The notes under the pieces are model-generated. The model did no database searches, was not told where the DNA came from, and worked only from the letters and a program-made list of their open reading frames with translations. The position numbers were made by a program, and so were the translations under genes. Below, one piece after another: positions 52,523 to 60,976 of a stretch of DNA of 64,000 nucleotides. Source of the stretch: Blautia sp. SC05B48 (lineage in GTDB: Bacteria; Bacillota; Clostridia; Lachnospirales; Lachnospiraceae); the NCBI RefSeq assembly GCF_005848555.1, contig NZ_CP040518.1, forward strand, positions 2,743,501 through 2,807,500, read 5' to 3'. Numbering within the stretch: the stretch's first letter is position 1; each line of letters begins with the position of its first letter.

Positions 52523-53995
52523 CTACCTCTCCTTTCCATCTGAAACAGAGAACAGCTCTCTCAATTTCGGGAGGGCATCCATTGTAACTTGTACATCATC
52601 GGGCATTTCGCCCTCGTCAAAATGCAGGACACGGGAGCAGGTACGGCAGACAAACTCAAAATCATGGGTAACAATGAAAATAACCTTTCCCATATTGGAC
52701 AACCTGCGGATCAGTCCTGCCACCTGTGTCATACTGTCAAAGTCAAGGCCGCTGGTCGGTTCATCGAATACCAGCAGGTCTTTCCCACAAATCATACTGA
52801 CGGCTACCGCCACCCGTTGTTTTTGACCGCCGGAAAGTGTGTTTGGATGGCGTTCCCGGTATGGGGCAAGCCCCAGTTCCTCCAAAGTCGCATTTATCAG
52901 CGTTTGATCTGGATTGCGGATACCAAAGGAACACTCTGCTTCCACACTGTCAGCAAAAAGTTCATAATTTACATCCTGCATAACCATATAGGAACGTTTC
53001 AGCCTTGCCTTACGATCCATCGGCTTACCTTCCCACAGGAATTGTCCCTCGCAGTCTTTGTGAAGCCCGCAGATGGCACGGGAAAATGTAGTCTTTCCGG
53101 CTCCGTTGTGACCGACCACTCCGATCACTTCACCCTTTGTAGCAGAAATATTGATATTATGTAAAATCGACCGTTCCTTATAATGCAGCGCCACATCACA
53201 TAGCTTCAGCATTTCCTTTCCAGATGCAGGCTGACATGTCAATGGAAGAACCTCCTGCAAATCCACTGCCCGAAGTCCCATTCGTTCTCGCATATCCTGA
53301 GGCAACCGCCGCAATTCCTCCGGCGTGAAAATATTTGTAATCCTGCCGTTATCCAGATACACAATGCGGTCTGCAATATCCATCAGGTAATATAGACGGT
53401 GTTCGGCAATCAGAACGGTTTTGCCCTGCGCCTTTATCAGTCGCAGATGTCCCGCTAATTCCTGGATCGAAGTCATGTCCAGATTAGAGGAAGGTTCATC
53501 AAGCAGATAGATTTCCGGGTTCATTGCATAGACTGACGCAAATGCAATTTTTTGCTTTTCCCCTCCAGACAACTCAAAAATATTGCGGTTCCGCAGATTT
53601 TGAATATTCAGATCATCCGTTGTCTGATCTACACGCTCTGCCAGCTCTTTCGGAGGCAGTGCCTCATTTTCGATTCCAAAAGAAATCTCGCTGTCAGTAT
53701 CCACGTTAAAAAACTGCGTCCGGGGATTCTGAAAAACCGAACCGACCTTTGACGCGATCTGATACATAGGTAGATTGCTGATTTTCTGCCCGTCTACCAA
53801 TATGCGGCCTTGTAACTCACCCTGATAAAACTGTGGAATCAGACCATTTACCAGCCTTGTAATTGTCGTTTTCCCACATCCGCTGCGTCCGCAGAACAGG
53901 ACACATTCGCCGTCTGAGATTTTCAGATTGATTTCATGCAGGCCATTATGTTCCTGTCCCTGATATGAAAAAGACACATTTTCAAATTCAATCAA
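52523..53995 (-). CDS. Double-domain ECF-type ATPase (EcfA-EcfA' fusion)
   Basis: 490 residues with two ABC ATPase domains in one chain: Walker A GRSGCGKTTITRL then LSGGEKQKIAFASV and YLLDEPSSNLD in the first; GHNGAGKTTFSRA then LSGGQKQRVAVAVSM and LVFDEPTSGLD in the second. It energises the EcfT/S-component proteins encoded upstream. I chose the TTG at 53995, which overlaps the ecfT stop (TTGA); a longer frame to 54097 lies inside ecfT. Confidence 0.88.
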   Translation of the reverse strand: MIEFENVSFSYQGQEHNGLHEINLKISDGECVLFCGRSGCGKTTITRLVNGLIPQFYQGELQGRILVDGQKISNLPMYQIASKVGSVFQNPRTQFFNVDTDSEISFGIENEALPPKELAERVDQTTDDLNIQNLRNRNIFELSGGEKQKIAFASVYAMNPEIYLLDEPSSNLDMTSIQELAGHLRLIKAQGKTVLIAEHRLYYLMDIADRIVYLDNGRITNIFTPEELRRLPQDMRERMGLRAVDLQEVLPLTCQPASGKEMLKLCDVALHYKERSILHNINISATKGEVIGVVGHNGAGKTTFSRAICGLHKDCEGQFLWEGKPMDRKARLKRSYMVMQDVNYELFADSVEAECSFGIRNPDQTLINATLEELGLAPYRERHPNTLSGGQKQRVAVAVSMICGKDLLVFDEPTSGLDFDSMTQVAGLIRRLSNMGKVIFIVTHDFEFVCRTCSRVLHFDEGEMPDDVQVTMDALPKLRELFSVSDGKER

Positions 53996-54717
53996 CCAAT
54001 CACACCTCCCTGCAAACACAATTCGAGTGCAAAAAAGGCAACAGCAACGCTCATTCCGATCCAGTCCGCAGCCCCACATTTTATCTGAACAAGGCAAGTG
54101 CGGGGACTGGGGTTCTCAATGCCACGAGTAATAGAAGCGATGGAAAGTTCGTCTGCCGCTTTTGAAGCTGCCATCATCAGCGGTACATAAATACACTCGA
54201 TTGTCATTCCCGGATTTTTAAGAAACCCGGCTGGCGTTGGGGAAACATCCCGCATACGCATAGCGTCTTTGATAAAGCGCCAATCCTCCTGAATAGTTGG
54301 AATGTAGCGCAGCATGACCGCCAGCGGGATAACCAGCTTTTTGGGTGCATGAATCCGGTTCATTGCTGATAAAAATTCGCTGACTTTCGTTGTTGACAAG
54401 ACAATTCCGGACAACATACCACAGGCATAAACCTTATGGAACAGACCGAGAAACGCCACAAACATTGTCCGCAACGTGCCAGTCATCTCTGTCATGATCC
54501 ACACCGTCAAAACACAGATAACAGCATAGAAGCACACTGCGTTTACAGCATACTTCCACTTTCCGAACAATACTCCTAATAATGCAATCAGAAGTACAAG
54601 TATAAATTGATATCCGAGTGACGGAGCAACCATGGACGCCAGTACACACATCAGAATAAGAAAGAGTTTGGCCCGTGGATCGAGCCAGAACCCTTTCTTA
54701 CGGTTTTCACCCATCAT
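53992..54717 (-). CDS. ecfT: EcfT-family transmembrane coupling protein
   Basis: 241 residues with about five membrane helices and the EcfT coupling region: MLRYIPTIQEDWRFIKDAMRMR (seen as MLRYIPTIQ and DAMRMRDVS) followed by the A-R-G-like SITRGIENP segment that contacts the ATPases. It links the ATPase to the S component encoded just before it. It overlaps both neighbours by 4 bases. Confidence 0.88.
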   Translation of the reverse strand: MMGENRKKGFWLDPRAKLFLILMCVLASMVAPSLGYQFILVLLIALLGVLFGKWKYAVNAVCFYAVICVLTVWIMTEMTGTLRTMFVAFLGLFHKVYACGMLSGIVLSTTKVSEFLSAMNRIHAPKKLVIPLAVMLRYIPTIQEDWRFIKDAMRMRDVSPTPAGFLKNPGMTIECIYVPLMMAASKAADELSIASITRGIENPSPRTCLVQIKCGAADWIGMSVAVAFFALELCLQGGVIG

Positions 54718-55322
54718 GCTGTAATACCTGCTTTTTCAAACTGCTTTATTAACATCCGGCTTCCTACTATGGCACTGATTGTGGCCGCCACAAGCACAGC
54801 TGCGAACATTGCAATCAGAATCCCGGTATTTGCCGTTGCCTGCATGGTATCAATGTAGCCCTGTTCCGTCCCGTTTCCTAACATTGTTTGCGCCCATCCA
54901 TCCGGGTCTGCAAAGAACACGAGATACGAGCCTGTTCCACCGAGGGAGAACAGGATGTAGGAAATGATATTGAATTTTTTGCTTTTGTACTGTCCTGCAC
55001 CAGCGACAAAATCAGCGATGATACCCATAAGCATATACCCAAGAGCAAAAGCCCAATGCATACCCGTCACAAACCAAACAATGCCAATCAGAACCCCCAT
55101 GATCGTCAGGCTCCAGCGTTTTTGCACTTTAGCGACCATCAATAAGTAGATTGGCCCGCAGAGCAGGGCGCTGCCTGCCGGCATATAGAACGTAAGTACC
55201 GGGTTTGTTGCAAAGAAAACACCGCCCACCATCGTGAAAACGAACAGCAGCGCCGTAAAGATTCCTGTCGTTACCAAGTCCTTGACGGACAATCCTTTTC
55301 TCACAGTTTCTTGATTGCTCAT
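54714..55322 (-). CDS. MptD/Trep_Strep-type ECF substrate-binding component
   Basis: 202-residue membrane protein with 5-6 helices, typical of the S component of MptD (Trep_Strep) type: SVKDLVTTGIFTALLFVFTM near residue 12, a conserved FYMPAGSALLCGPIYLLMV region (as FYMPAGSALLCG), and MLMGIIADFVAGAG. It recognises the unknown substrate for the ECF module. First gene of the operon; GGAGGAAAATTTT precedes its start. The family is found with iron/metal and vitamin systems; specificity is not established. Confidence 0.85.
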   Translation of the reverse strand: MSNQETVRKGLSVKDLVTTGIFTALLFVFTMVGGVFFATNPVLTFYMPAGSALLCGPIYLLMVAKVQKRWSLTIMGVLIGIVWFVTGMHWAFALGYMLMGIIADFVAGAGQYKSKKFNIISYILFSLGGTGSYLVFFADPDGWAQTMLGNGTEQGYIDTMQATANTGILIAMFAAVLVAATISAIVGSRMLIKQFEKAGITA

Positions 55323-55384
55323 AAAATTTTCCTCCTTGTTTCAGGAGCGATTGACCTTTCGCCCCGAATCTGTTATAGTATGAT

Positions 55385-55412
55385 TAGTTACTGCTAACTA
55401 CGCTCCTATAAT
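55385..55412. promoter_or_regulatory. Dyad operator between divergent promoters
   Basis: TAGTTA (55385-55390) and TAACTA (55395-55400) are a perfect dyad with a CTGC centre. A TATAAT at 55407-55412 serves the rightward AraC gene, and a TATAAC-like -10 on the other strand lies just beside the dyad. AraC or metal regulator binding is inferred. Confidence 0.5.
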
Positions 55413-55503
55413 ACTCACAGGACGAAGATTATGCAATAATTCAGGGAGATGTTCGTCCTTTCATTGCAAAGGTTCGTCCAATCGTTTCAAAGGAGGCCGT
55501 TAT

Positions 55504-56475
55504 TTGGACAATAGCATTATTGCGGACTACTATGAACCGCTTTTAACAGATAATCATTTTATTCCAGCAGATGACAACAACAGCTTTAATTCTGCTGGAC
55601 AATGTTGGAGGCTTTCTCATGAGTTTGGAGAAGGCTTCTATTGGGTCTATGCAAAAAAAGACCTGTATGATATTAAGATTCACGACTTCTATTTCCACGA
55701 TGATTTTTTCATGGAATTTAATTTGCCGGAATGTTTGAGTATCACTCAATACGAATCAATCTCCGGCGAAGAACTGAATCCATATCGGCGTCTTTCTGCC
55801 GGATGTATCAAGACTTTTATCGGAGGTGACAAACCCTATAAGGCATTGATCCACAAGAAGATTCCCATTTATTCCATCGGTATTGAGGTCATGCCTGCAT
55901 ATTATGAGGGCTATCTGAAAAAGCAGTATCCGAGTGATTATATAAATCCTCTTGCTGCATTCAAGAAGGTGGATCAGACAACGGATTTTCCAGCCATGGC
56001 AAAGTTGCTCCATGAAGTAAAACTCTATCGAGGAGATGGTATTGCTGCAGGTTTATTTTATGAAGCTAAGGTTGCCGAGGCGGTTTCTCTTGTGGTGGAA
56101 GAACAGAAAAAGCTTCTCACTCGCAAGGAAAAACAGCTAACTGATCAGGATATAGCACAACTGGAAAATGTGATTGCTTATTTGAACGACCATTATGCTT
56201 TTGACGTTCCGCTGGAACGACTTGCCAAGATTGCATGCATGGGAACAACCAAGTTGAAATCATCTTTCAAGCAATTACAAGGCTGCACGATCACGGAATA
56301 TGTTCAACAGCGTCGCATGAGCCAAGCTGAACACTTGTTGATAGATACGGATTTTACGATGGGACAAATTGCGGAAATGATTGGATATTCTACATCCAGC
56401 CGGTTTGCGGAGCTGTTCCGTAAAAGCACAGGAATTTTGCCGATAGATTATCGGAAGATGGCACATAAGCAATAA
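55504..56475 (+). CDS. AraC-family regulator of the ECF/ABC operon
   Basis: 323 residues: an N-terminal ligand domain with no clear family match, and a C-terminal AraC double HTH (LAKIACMGTTKLKSSFKQLQ, then MGQIAEMIGYSTSSRFAELF and the end FRKSTGILPIDYRK). Start is TTG with AAAGGAGG upstream. It is divergent from the ECF operon, an arrangement like YbtA with YbtPQ, so it probably senses the imported ligand and activates the transport genes. Confidence 0.88.
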   Translation: MDNSIIADYYEPLLTDNHFIPADDNNSFNSAGQCWRLSHEFGEGFYWVYAKKDLYDIKIHDFYFHDDFFMEFNLPECLSITQYESISGEELNPYRRLSAGCIKTFIGGDKPYKALIHKKIPIYSIGIEVMPAYYEGYLKKQYPSDYINPLAAFKKVDQTTDFPAMAKLLHEVKLYRGDGIAAGLFYEAKVAEAVSLVVEEQKKLLTRKEKQLTDQDIAQLENVIAYLNDHYAFDVPLERLAKIACMGTTKLKSSFKQLQGCTITEYVQQRRMSQAEHLLIDTDFTMGQIAEMIGYSTSSRFAELFRKSTGILPIDYRKMAHKQ

Positions 56476-56618
56476 CATCATGAACGCTAGGGATTTTTTC
56501 TCTGGCGTTTTCTTTGTCAATTTATACGATATATCTTTTCCGAACAGCCAAAATCTCCGTTCCAAATTGTAGTATTAACAGAGGGAAAAACAAAGATAGG
56601 GTTTCGATAGCAAGCACA

Positions 56619-56699
56619 GCAAGCGAGTACCCGCTTGCGATTTTTCGGATTTTCAGGTCCCTTGCCCGAAAATGAAAAATGCTTGCTGGGATATCCCAG
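56619..56699. other. Candidate oriT of the damaged mobilisation module
   Basis: GCAAGCG (56619-56625) is inverted as CGCTTGC (56632-56638), and a perfect 14-base palindrome CTGGGATATCCCAG lies at 56686-56699. Both sit just upstream of the broken mobC, the usual place for a transfer origin. The flanking 56476-56618 holds nothing else recognisable. Confidence 0.4.
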
Positions 56700-56725
56700 A
56701 CCCTTATGAGAAACGGAGGCGGAGC

Positions 56726-57010
56726 ATGGCAAACCGGAAGCGGAGCGTTCAAATGAAATTTTATATCACGGAGGAAGAAAAACGGCTCATTGACGAGAAG
56801 ATGGCACAGCTCCCCACAAGGTGCTATGGTGCCTACCTCTGCAAGATGGCGATTGACGGATATATCATTTACACCGATACGGCGGATATCAAAGCGTTCA
56901 CCGCGGAGCTTTCCGCCATCTGACGGAATATCAATCAGATCGCCAAGCGGATCAATGCAGAGGGCTCCCCCTATCAGGCGGATATGGAGGAAATCCGGGA
57001 AGAGGCACCG
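56726..57010 (+). pseudogene. mobC: MobC-like mobilisation protein, nonsense-mutated and truncated
   Basis: Begins MANRKRSVQMKFYITEEE at an ATG after ACGGAGGCGGAGC and continues with the ribbon-helix-helix MobC pattern LPTRCYGAYLCKMAIDGY. A TGA at 56921-56923 interrupts the frame, but the following codons read RNINQIAKRINAEG, which is the conserved next segment, so the stop is a mutation inside a real gene. The coding match then ends abruptly where the opposite-strand relaxase begins, indicating a second break. Confidence 0.78.
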
Positions 57011-57031
57011 TTAAGTAGGTACCTCTTCTTT

Positions 57032-58390
57032 TTAAAGAGCTAGCTCTTTTCCTGATACGGGAACTTGCATCTCTGGAGCATTAAGCAGTGATGTGAAGTT
57101 CTGCCGAATGATATCAAGTGTCTTTTGCTTTTTCTGTAATTCCTGTTTTTCCCGGACGGTAGCAGCCTGTTCAGATTCAAGATTTTCAATTTGCTTCTGG
57201 ATTTTGTCAGAGCTTGGGATTTTGGTAACGCCGAGATCCTGAAGCTCTTTTCTTAGTGAATCGTGGAGCTGGTATTCTGCCTGATGCTTGGTACGGTAAT
57301 CTTTTGGATTTTTAGCAGATTTGCAATCCTCAATCACTTTTCGACAAAGCCGGTAAGAATCGCAGTGTTTCTGAATGATTTTCTGCGTGCTCAGCTCACT
57401 GTTGATTTGTGCTATTCTTTGGTCGGCAACTTTCACAGAAGCTTCAATGTCAGATACATGCTGCCTGAAATCGTCATAATTCAGCAAGTTATTTTCGGAA
57501 AGATAGTTGAAGGTGCGGGCTGCCTCTTTTAGATTATTGAGCTTTGCCCATCGTTCAAATCCCTCTCGATTTCCAGTTGTGACATAAGTGGAGATATTGA
57601 TATACAAGCGAGCTTCTCTGGACAGATGTCTTGGAGTTTTTACTTTGCTACGATTTTTAGCTAGACGGATGCGAACATTTTCTTCGGAATAATAGCTTCC
57701 GAGAGATTTCATATAAGTGAAGTTCTGCTGTTCCGGTGCACGGAATGACAGGTGCTTTCCCTGCCGGATTTCATATCCGGCTAACTGCATTTTTTGTAGA
57801 AATTCCTCATAGTTGATGGAAGTCCAGATTGCCTTATCAACTGCAACACGTAGCTTGGCTTTCCAACTGGTGCCACGATGATATTCCATATTCTCTTTAT
57901 AGCTTTTACCTTTTTCTCCGGTTGGCATACTGGTGGCAAGTCCGTTTTCATGGCAAATGCGATTACTGATCCGGCAGATTTTATGGTAGCTCCGCTTATT
58001 GGAAACATACTTGTGATGATCAACAAAGCTTGCAGCGTTGAAGATGATGTGGTTATGGATATGATTTTTGTCAACATGGGTACTGATCACATATTCATAT
58101 TTTCCTTTCAGTACTTCGTCAGCAAATTGCTGCCCTAAGCGATGGGCATTTTCGGCATCAACTTCTCCAGGCTTAAATGACTGGATCAGATGAAATGCCA
58201 GGTTATCGCCCTTGTCCATTCCATTCTTTTTTGCCATTTCTCTTGTCATAGAAAATTCAAGATCTGCAGTTTCCGGGGAACAGCCAAAACTGGAAACTAA
58301 CAGTTTTTCATCTGTCTTATCTGGATTTGTAATATAGTCTAGAGCTTTCTTGTCTGTTACTTTAATGGGGAAGATTTTAAGATATGCCAT
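57032..58390 (-). CDS. Relaxase/mobilisation nuclease
   Basis: 452 residues. Nicks the transfer origin and is carried with the DNA strand. The metal-binding three-histidine motif is HVDKNHIHNH (H105, H112, H114), and the N-terminal tyrosine region (ALDYITNPDKT) precedes it, both typical of MobA/VirD2-like relaxases. The C-terminal ~150 residues are long coiled coil (EKQELQKKQKTLDI). It overlaps mobC upstream by 34 bases, forming a mobilisation pair, and ends at a palindrome AAAGAGC-TA-GCTCTTT. Confidence 0.92.
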   Translation of the reverse strand: MAYLKIFPIKVTDKKALDYITNPDKTDEKLLVSSFGCSPETADLEFSMTREMAKKNGMDKGDNLAFHLIQSFKPGEVDAENAHRLGQQFADEVLKGKYEYVISTHVDKNHIHNHIIFNAASFVDHHKYVSNKRSYHKICRISNRICHENGLATSMPTGEKGKSYKENMEYHRGTSWKAKLRVAVDKAIWTSINYEEFLQKMQLAGYEIRQGKHLSFRAPEQQNFTYMKSLGSYYSEENVRIRLAKNRSKVKTPRHLSREARLYINISTYVTTGNREGFERWAKLNNLKEAARTFNYLSENNLLNYDDFRQHVSDIEASVKVADQRIAQINSELSTQKIIQKHCDSYRLCRKVIEDCKSAKNPKDYRTKHQAEYQLHDSLRKELQDLGVTKIPSSDKIQKQIENLESEQAATVREKQELQKKQKTLDIIRQNFTSLLNAPEMQVPVSGKELAL

Positions 58391-58680
58391 ATTTCTTTTA
58401 CCATCTCTTTCAATTCTTGCATTTCTTCCGGATGTAGATCTCCGGTGGTATTTACCTTTTTTGCAATCTGATTGATATTTACACCAATCTTGTGCATTTC
58501 CTCATACTGTTTCTTAAGTGGAGTGGTATCTGTGTTGACGATGTAACCGTCGATTGCCATTTTGCGCAGATAAGCTCCCATGTTTTTTGTCTTTGATTCT
58601 ATCATCTTCCTGCGGATTAACTTTCGTTCTTCTTCGGTTACATAGAAATGGCTTTCTTTGTTTCTCTTTCTTTCAGCCAT
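58357..58680 (-). CDS. mobC: MobC relaxosome accessory protein
   Basis: 107-residue ribbon-helix-helix type protein. The typical MobC core is MGAYLRKMAIDGYIV and the later NINQIAKKVNTTGD, which is nearly the same as the damaged + strand copy. It binds the transfer origin and helps the relaxase. GAAAGGAGAACCC precedes the ATG. It is translated just before, and overlapping, the relaxase. Confidence 0.9.
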   Translation of the reverse strand: MAERKRNKESHFYVTEEERKLIRRKMIESKTKNMGAYLRKMAIDGYIVNTDTTPLKKQYEEMHKIGVNINQIAKKVNTTGDLHPEEMQELKEMVKEIWHILKSSPLK

Positions 58681-58734
58681 TGGCGGGTTCTCCTTTCTGA
58701 GAGGACAGTAGTATCGTTGCTTTCAGCGTTTTTT

Positions 58735-58790
58735 CAATTTAGGGCAGGGTTCCCTAAATTGGGATTTCCCGGAAGTGTATCCTCACTTCC
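58735..58790. other. Candidate oriT of the intact mobilisation module
   Basis: Two inverted repeats lie within 60 bases upstream of mobC: CAATTTAGGG (58735-58744) with CCCTAAATTG (58752-58761), and GGAAGTG (58771-58777) with CACTTCC (58784-58790). Their position and spacing fit a relaxase recognition and nick region. Other bases in 58681-58930 show nothing more. Confidence 0.5.
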
Positions 58791-58930
58791 TGTCCTTGCT
58801 GTTTTACCCCTCTATTAGTTAAAGTCAGGAGAACCGGGAAAATGCAAAAGAATTTGGCAGGTAGTACGGGATACGAAAATGTGGTATGATTATGAGCAGG
58901 ATATCAGAAGAATCAGGAGTTGAATAGATT

Positions 58931-59305
58931 GTGAACAAAGAAGAAATTTTTGAATATGTGCAGAAACAGTATGGCACAGTTCCGGAATATTTATGGAGTA
59001 AACTACCGGACAGTGCAATACTCCGACATAAAAATAGAAAATGGTATGCAGTGATCATGACGGTTGAAAAATCGAAACTGGGATTAGAGGGAAATGATCT
59101 GGTTGACATCATGGACGTAAAGTGCGATCCAGAAATGACCAGCATGATTATTCAGACTTATGGATTTTTACCAGGATACCATATGAATAAACAGCACTGG
59201 ATCACGATTTTACTGGATGGTTCAGTCAGTGAAGCGAAGACATTGGACTTTTTGGATATGAGCTATGACCTGATTGACGGAGCAGACAGAAAGGAAGAAA
59301 AATGA
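58931..59305 (+). CDS. MmcQ/YjbR-family protein
   Basis: 124 residues of the MmcQ/YjbR fold: KNRKWYAVIMTVEKSKLGL, DIMDVKCDPEMTSMI and the GFLPGYHMNKQHWITILLDG core (as GFLPGYHMNKQHW). Family members have a CyaY-like shape; DNA binding is proposed but not proven, and the role is unknown. Start is GTG with AGGAG upstream. Its stop overlaps the flavodoxin ATG, so the two are cotranscribed cargo genes. Confidence 0.88.
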   Translation: MNKEEIFEYVQKQYGTVPEYLWSKLPDSAILRHKNRKWYAVIMTVEKSKLGLEGNDLVDIMDVKCDPEMTSMIIQTYGFLPGYHMNKQHWITILLDGSVSEAKTLDFLDMSYDLIDGADRKEEK

Positions 59306-59736
59306 GAACAGCGATAGTATACGCATCTGTGCATCATGGAAATACAGAAAAATTAGTAAAGAGGATCGCAGAAGAATGTCAGGTGGATTTGATTGATGCT
59401 GTGAAACAGCCAGATGCAGATCTGAGCAGTTATGATATGATTGGGTTTGCATCAGGAATCTATTTTTCAAAGTTTCATCAGTCGATATTGGAATTTGCAG
59501 AGAAGAATCTACCGGACGACAAAAAGATATTTCTGATCTGTACTTATGGTGGAAGTGCGAATTATAAATCCATAGAGCAGATTTTGGATAAAAAACATGC
59601 CAGTGTAGTTGGAAAATTTGGCTGTAAAGGGTATGACACATTCGGACCATTTAAACTGGTTGGAGGTATTGCTAAAGGCCATCCGAATGAGGAAGATATG
59701 AAAAATGCAACGGACTTTGTAAAAGGATTACACTGA
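59302..59736 (+). CDS. Flavodoxin-like protein
   Basis: 144 residues with a flavodoxin FMN-phosphate loop at the N-terminus (IVYASVHHGNTEKL, residues 4-17) and a second contact near GFASGIYFSKFH and TYGGSANYKS. It likely carries electrons through FMN in the cytoplasm. The overlap with the YjbR gene suggests joint function; partners are unknown. A terminator follows. Confidence 0.88.
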   Translation: MRTAIVYASVHHGNTEKLVKRIAEECQVDLIDAVKQPDADLSSYDMIGFASGIYFSKFHQSILEFAEKNLPDDKKIFLICTYGGSANYKSIEQILDKKHASVVGKFGCKGYDTFGPFKLVGGIAKGHPNEEDMKNATDFVKGLH

Positions 59737-59750
59737 TTTTGGAGCAAAAG

Positions 59751-59780
59751 GAAAACCGGGGATTTTATTCCTCGGTTTTC
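59751..59780. terminator. Terminator between flavodoxin and XRE genes
   Basis: GAAAACCG (59751-59758) pairs with CGGTTTTC (59773-59780) with a short loop; A- and T-rich flanks let it work both ways. Confidence 0.72.
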
Positions 59781-59793
59781 TGGCTGTTGTGCT

Positions 59794-59994
59794 TCAGTCT
59801 TCAACCTGAAAAATATCTTCTACAGGTACTTTCAGGTAATGTGCCAGCCGGATTGTAATCTCAAGAGATGGATTACGTTCTCCACGTTCGATATGGCCTA
59901 TAGTTTGGCTACAGGAACCTATGGCTTCAGCCAAATCTGCTTGAATGAGATTACGTTCTTCACGAATATCTTTTAGTGTATTATTGATTGCCAT
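59794..59994 (-). CDS. Small XRE/Cro-family regulator
   Basis: 66-residue single-domain HTH protein: MAINNTLKDIREERNLIQAD then LAEAIGSCSQTIGHIERGERNPSL, the standard five-helix Cro/C1 fold, ending in YLKVPVEDIFQVED. It is transcribed with the S24 repressor gene region and probably regulates the mobile element or itself. AAAGGAAGTG precedes its start. Confidence 0.9.
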   Translation of the reverse strand: MAINNTLKDIREERNLIQADLAEAIGSCSQTIGHIERGERNPSLEITIRLAHYLKVPVEDIFQVED

Positions 59995-60050
59995 TCAATC
60001 ACTTCCTTTGCTTATTGTTATCAGCAGGATCATGAACCTGCTGTTGAAAT

Positions 60051-60782
60051 CTAATGGAATCCCGGAATTTCTGCACCTTTGCATTTCCCGATTACTTTTC
60101 CAAAAATCTTAAAAGAGTCAGATTCCAAAACCTGGATAGGACGATATTTTTGATTTAAAGAAATCAGATAAACACCATCTGGCTCATCGTGTAATTCCTT
60201 GATGTAAGTATTACCGTTGAGATAGAAGATTCCAATTTCACCATTAGCAAGAGAATCTTTTTTCTGAATCCATGCGACATCGCCTGTGTGATAAAGTGGC
60301 TCCATACTGTCACCGGAGATCCGTACACCAAAGTCAGTCTGCTCAGGAGCAAGATGTCCTACGTCATAGGTTTCTTTTACAGAATCTTCCAGATAATTTC
60401 CAGTACCAGCAGAAACAGGTTCCCAGGTAATGTCTATAGGATGATGGAATGGGATAATCTTTGCAGACAGTGGAGAAAACTTTTTAGAAGCTTTCAAAAT
60501 ATCAGCAAATTCAATCAATTTATTTCTGCCTTCTTCATTCAATCCATTCATAATGTTATATGGGTTTTCTCCAAAGAAGGATTCATATATATCTTCGATA
60601 TCAAGTAACTGGCAAAGTGTCAGGAAAACATGTAAAGCTGGTTCTCGTGCATTGGTCTCCCATTTGGAGATTGCTTTTGTAGTGACCTGAATACCTTCCT
60701 GAGAAAGCAGGTCTACCAGATCTGATTGAGAGTATCCTTTCTTTTTTCTATTTTCTGCTAATATTTCCCCGAAATCACGCAT
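60051..60782 (-). CDS. S24-family self-cleaving XRE repressor
   Basis: 243 residues: N-terminal Cro/C1 HTH (LAENRKKKGYSQSDLVDLL; VTTKAISKWETNAREP) and a LexA/CI-type peptidase with cleavage site A125-G126, catalytic S159 in SGDSMEPLYHTGD and K195 in TYIKELHD. It likely represses the divergent polymerase operon and is inactivated by RecA-driven self-cleavage after DNA damage. The layout equals phage or ICE SOS switches. The intergenic region (60783-60976) has no other gene. Confidence 0.9.
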   Translation of the reverse strand: MRDFGEILAENRKKKGYSQSDLVDLLSQEGIQVTTKAISKWETNAREPALHVFLTLCQLLDIEDIYESFFGENPYNIMNGLNEEGRNKLIEFADILKASKKFSPLSAKIIPFHHPIDITWEPVSAGTGNYLEDSVKETYDVGHLAPEQTDFGVRISGDSMEPLYHTGDVAWIQKKDSLANGEIGIFYLNGNTYIKELHDEPDGVYLISLNQKYRPIQVLESDSFKIFGKVIGKCKGAEIPGFH

Positions 60783-60976
60783 TTGTTCGCCTCATTTCTA
60801 TTTGAATTTTCTATATGCATTATACCGTATGTTAGAAATAAAATCAATAATAATCTCCAAAATGGAGAAAATACAACCAAGATGTCGCTTGACCATCTCC
60901 GGAATGTCGATATATACTAAACATACAAAAATTGATAAGACATCATGTTTAAGGAAACAGCTGGGAGGTGAAAAGT

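Noticed and set aside
52589-53164. 191-residue plus-strand open frame opposite the ECF ATPase
   Set aside because: Shadow of a strong gene with two clear ATPase domains.
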